Below, piece by piece: positions 16,062 through 17,802 of a stretch of 17,802 nt of DNA; positions within the stretch are counted from its first letter, which is position 1; the number at the start of each line of letters is the position of its first letter. Source of the DNA: Desulfobacteraceae bacterium (GTDB lineage: Bacteria > Desulfobacterota > Desulfobulbia > Desulfobulbales > Desulfobulbaceae). The stretch covers positions 1-17,802 of the forward strand of contig JALHJD010000030.1 in the NCBI GenBank assembly GCA_022837185.1, written 5' to 3'. A model generated the notes under the pieces. It saw only the letters and a list, made by a program, of their open reading frames with translations, did not search any database and was not told the origin of the DNA. Made by a program: the position numbers and the translations under genes.

Positions 16062-17171
16062 ATGCGTTCCCTGTTCGACACAACCGCCATTAAGTCCATG
16101 CAGCTGCGCAACCGCCTGGTCCGTTCGGCGACCTGGGAGGGTATGTGCGAAGAGGACGGCCGGCCCACGCAACGGTTGATTGACCTGTATGTCGCCCTGG
16201 CCCGGGGAGGCATCGGCCTGATCGTTACCGGCTTCGCCTTTGTCCGGCCGGATGGCAGGCAGCTGCCGCGCAAGATGGGCATTCATACCGATGCATTCGC
16301 CGATGAGTTCAGAAAGATGACCGGGGCCGTGCATGATGCCGGCGGCCGGATCGCCATCCAGCTCGTACATGCCGGCGGCCAGACGAATGCAGCCGCGGCC
16401 GGCCGCAGGCCCCTGGCGCCCTCGGCGGTGGAGGCGGAACAATTCCCCGAGGTGCCCGAGGAGCTGTCGGCCGCGGAAATCCGGGCCATCACCGCCGCCT
16501 TTGGCGACGCGGCTCGCCGGGCGCAGGACTGGGGCTTTGACGCGGTGCAGCTTCACGGAGCCCACGGCTACCTGATCAACCAGTTTCTCTCCCCCCACAC
16601 CAACCGACGCACCGATGAATACGGCGGCGGGATCGACAACCGCTGCCGGTTCCTGATGGAGGCCTATCACCAGGTCCGCGCGGCCGTCGGCGACGAGTAT
16701 CCGGTGCTGATCAAGCTCAACGGTGCGGACAACCTGCCGGGCGGCCTGGTTCTGGAGGACGCGGTCTTTGCCGCCCGGCTGCTGGCCAGGTCCGGCATCG
16801 ACGCCATTGAGGTTTCCGGCGGCACCCCTGCTTCCGGCAAAGAAACCCCGGTGCGGCTGCAAATCGATGAACCGGGCAAGGAGGCCTATCATCTCGGCTC
16901 CGCCCGCCGGATCAGGGAGGAGGTCTCCTGCCCGGTGATGGTGGTGGGCGGCATCCGCTCCTTCGAGACCGCCGAGCAGGCGGTTGACGAAGCGGGAATG
17001 GACTACATCTCCATGGCCCGGCCCCTGATCCGGGAGCCGGCGCTGGCCAACCGCTGGCGCGGCGGCGACCGGCGTCCCGCAACCTGCATTTCCTGCAACG
17101 GCTGCTTCGGTCCCGGCCTCAAGGAGGGGGGCATCTACTGCGTGCAGGAAAAAAAGGGTGCCCGGCACTAA
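16062..17171 (+). CDS. Old yellow enzyme-like flavin oxidoreductase with C-terminal cysteine cluster
   Basis: The 369-residue FMN barrel protein belongs to the NADH:flavin oxidoreductase / old yellow enzyme family, which reduces activated C=C bonds. Its start at 16062 fits AAAAAGGAGG six bases upstream; an open extension to 15942 overlaps the previous gene and is not used. Motifs: FMN-binding NRLVRSATWEG (17-27), QLVHAGGQ, the substrate-anchoring pair in LHGAHGYLINQFLSPHTN (164-181), EYGG, and the phosphate-binding VVGGIRS and ISMARPLIREP. The C-terminus has C342-x2-C345-x2-C348-x11-C360, resembling the [4Fe-4S] motif of 2,4-dienoyl-CoA reductase and trimethylamine dehydrogenase. The FAD/NAD domain those enzymes have is absent. 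Electrons must come from a partner or a small donor. It is tightly followed by the GemA-like gene. Confidence 0.93.
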   Translation: MRSLFDTTAIKSMQLRNRLVRSATWEGMCEEDGRPTQRLIDLYVALARGGIGLIVTGFAFVRPDGRQLPRKMGIHTDAFADEFRKMTGAVHDAGGRIAIQLVHAGGQTNAAAAGRRPLAPSAVEAEQFPEVPEELSAAEIRAITAAFGDAARRAQDWGFDAVQLHGAHGYLINQFLSPHTNRRTDEYGGGIDNRCRFLMEAYHQVRAAVGDEYPVLIKLNGADNLPGGLVLEDAVFAARLLARSGIDAIEVSGGTPASGKETPVRLQIDEPGKEAYHLGSARRIREEVSCPVMVVGGIRSFETAEQAVDEAGMDYISMARPLIREPALANRWRGGDRRPATCISCNGCFGPGLKEGGIYCVQEKKGARH

Positions 17172-17173
17172 GG

Positions 17174-17581
17174 ATGGACAGGAAAAAACTCGCCGTCATC
17201 CATATCGTCAAAAAGGAGCTCGGCCTCTCCGACGAGGAATACCGGGACATTCTCGAGCAGCACGCCGGGGTGCGGTCGGCGAAGGATCTGGATGAACAGG
17301 GCTTCCGCCGGCTCATGCGCTATTTCGTCCGCAGCCGACATTACCGGAGCGGCCGCGATGACATCACCCTGCGGCAGAAGATGTTCATCAGGCACCTGGT
17401 ATCCGAGGCCGGTTGGGATGAACGCCATTTTGTCAATTTCATGCGGAAATACTACAAGAAAGAGGTCCTGGACACCTTCAGCAGGAAGGAGGCGAGCAAA
17501 CTCATTGAAAGCCTGAAGAATATCATCAGGCACCAGAGCGGAACTGGAGCGAGAAGGGGGGAGCAGGCAACAGGAATCTGA
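17174..17581 (+). CDS. Phage Mu GemA (gp16)-like protein, DUF1018 family
   Basis: The ATG lies two bases after the OYE stop, with AAGG overlapping that stop as the ribosome-binding site, so translation is probably coupled. The 135-residue product matches the DUF1018/GemA pattern. Early K-x-A-x-I-H-I-x-K-K-E-L-G-L-S-D-E-E-Y-R is followed by L-x-Q-x-x-G-V-x-S-A-K-D-L and then a second helical domain (LRQKMFIRHLVSEAGWD). In Mu, GemA affects host gene expression and DNA supercoiling, but biochemical function is poorly known. No other phage gene is next to it. It may be a domesticated phage gene or a bacterial member of the family. The C-terminal tail (about 117-135) is Gly/Arg-rich and unconserved-looking. 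Confidence 0.82.
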   Translation: MDRKKLAVIHIVKKELGLSDEEYRDILEQHAGVRSAKDLDEQGFRRLMRYFVRSRHYRSGRDDITLRQKMFIRHLVSEAGWDERHFVNFMRKYYKKEVLDTFSRKEASKLIESLKNIIRHQSGTGARRGEQATGI

Positions 17582-17625
17582 GAGCGGGAAGCAGGAAGCG
17601 ATGAATGAGCCGGTTCAGCGGAATC

Positions 17626-17707
17626 CCCCTCATCCGCCCTGCGGGCACCTTCTCCCCCGGGAGAAGGATGTTTATCCCCTCGCCCTCTGGGAGAGGGTGG
17701 CCGAAGG
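17626..17707. repeat. REP-like cluster of three hairpins
   Basis: Three neighbouring inverted repeats: GCCC/GGGC (17636-17646), CCTTCTCCC/GGGAGAAGG (17648-17667, perfect 9-bp arms) and CCCTCT/AGAGGG (17683-17697). The phrases CCCTCATCCGCCC and CCTTCTCCC are typical of dispersed extragenic palindromes in many proteobacteria. Confidence 0.7.
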
Positions 17708-17788
17708 TACAAACCGGTATGATCCTTTACAAAATAAACCGGGCACATGGTTTACATCTATTAAGGTATTGGCAAGGAGGAATTGCCA

Positions 17789-17802
17789 ATGCCTTGGAAA
17801 GA
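17789..17802 (+). CDS. Start of a probable insertion-sequence transposase (partial)
   Basis: An ATG at 17789 with an ideal AAGGAGG site eight bases upstream begins M-P-W-K and runs off the edge. MPWK is how several helix-turn-helix/integrase-core (IS481/IS3-like) transposases start, and it lies right after a REP-like cluster, so an insertion sequence is likely. Only four codons are visible, so the family is tentative. The left end of the element would lie between about 17708 and 17788. Confidence 0.45.

Noticed and set aside
17626..17707. CRISPR array
   Set aside because: The inverted repeats differ from each other and are not regularly spaced direct repeats.

Overview
The window is a GC-rich bacterial chromosome segment. 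Several products look typical of Desulfobacterota (a Desulfobulbales-like sulfate reducer or relative). These are a mitochondrial-like (spdEFG1-type) elongation factor G, a eukaryotic-type HisA, an Fe-superoxide dismutase, and an old-yellow-enzyme homologue with an iron-sulfur cysteine cluster. Taxonomy is inferred from protein resemblance only.

Left part (1-5640): a small acidic zinc-ribbon protein has its own promoter and terminator, followed by tRNA-Phe(GAA) with promoter and terminator. Next is a co-directional cluster: fusA, an orphan DnaB-core-like P-loop ATPase, a eukaryotic-type hisA, and a 62-residue ribbon-helix-helix-like protein whose start overlaps the hisA stop (ATGA). The cluster ends in a hairpin and is followed by tRNA-Leu(CAA).

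Middle (5640-13350), accessory in character: directly behind tRNA-Leu lies a fragment of a tyrosine integrase, truncated at both ends, then a 33-bp imperfect palindrome and an unrecognised 86-codon minus-strand ORF with good ribosome-binding and promoter signals. Then comes a 1325-residue exported protein with two Ig-like, two discoidin-like and two complete-looking von Willebrand A domains. Convergent to it is a two-gene minus-strand operon of unrecognised exported proteins (TAATG overlap, own promoter). Further right is a small minus-strand gene with its own terminator and tandem promoters, then a hairpin-rich gap.

Right part (13350-17802): Fe-SOD (sodB, minus strand); an orphan, sequence-divergent hisF with a long leader; a gap with overlapping RNA helices and a terminator; and a run of three co-directional genes (AhpD/carboxymuconolactone-decarboxylase-like protein, single-domain OYE with a four-cysteine cluster, phage Mu GemA-like protein). 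The window ends in a REP-like cluster of three hairpins and the first codons of what is probably an insertion-sequence transposase.

hisA and hisF catalyse consecutive steps of histidine synthesis but sit about 9 kb apart with no other his gene in view. The best candidates for undescribed biology are the giant two-VWA protein with its convergent exported pair, the fusA/ATPase/hisA/RHH cluster, and the structured intergenic regions after hisF and before sodB.
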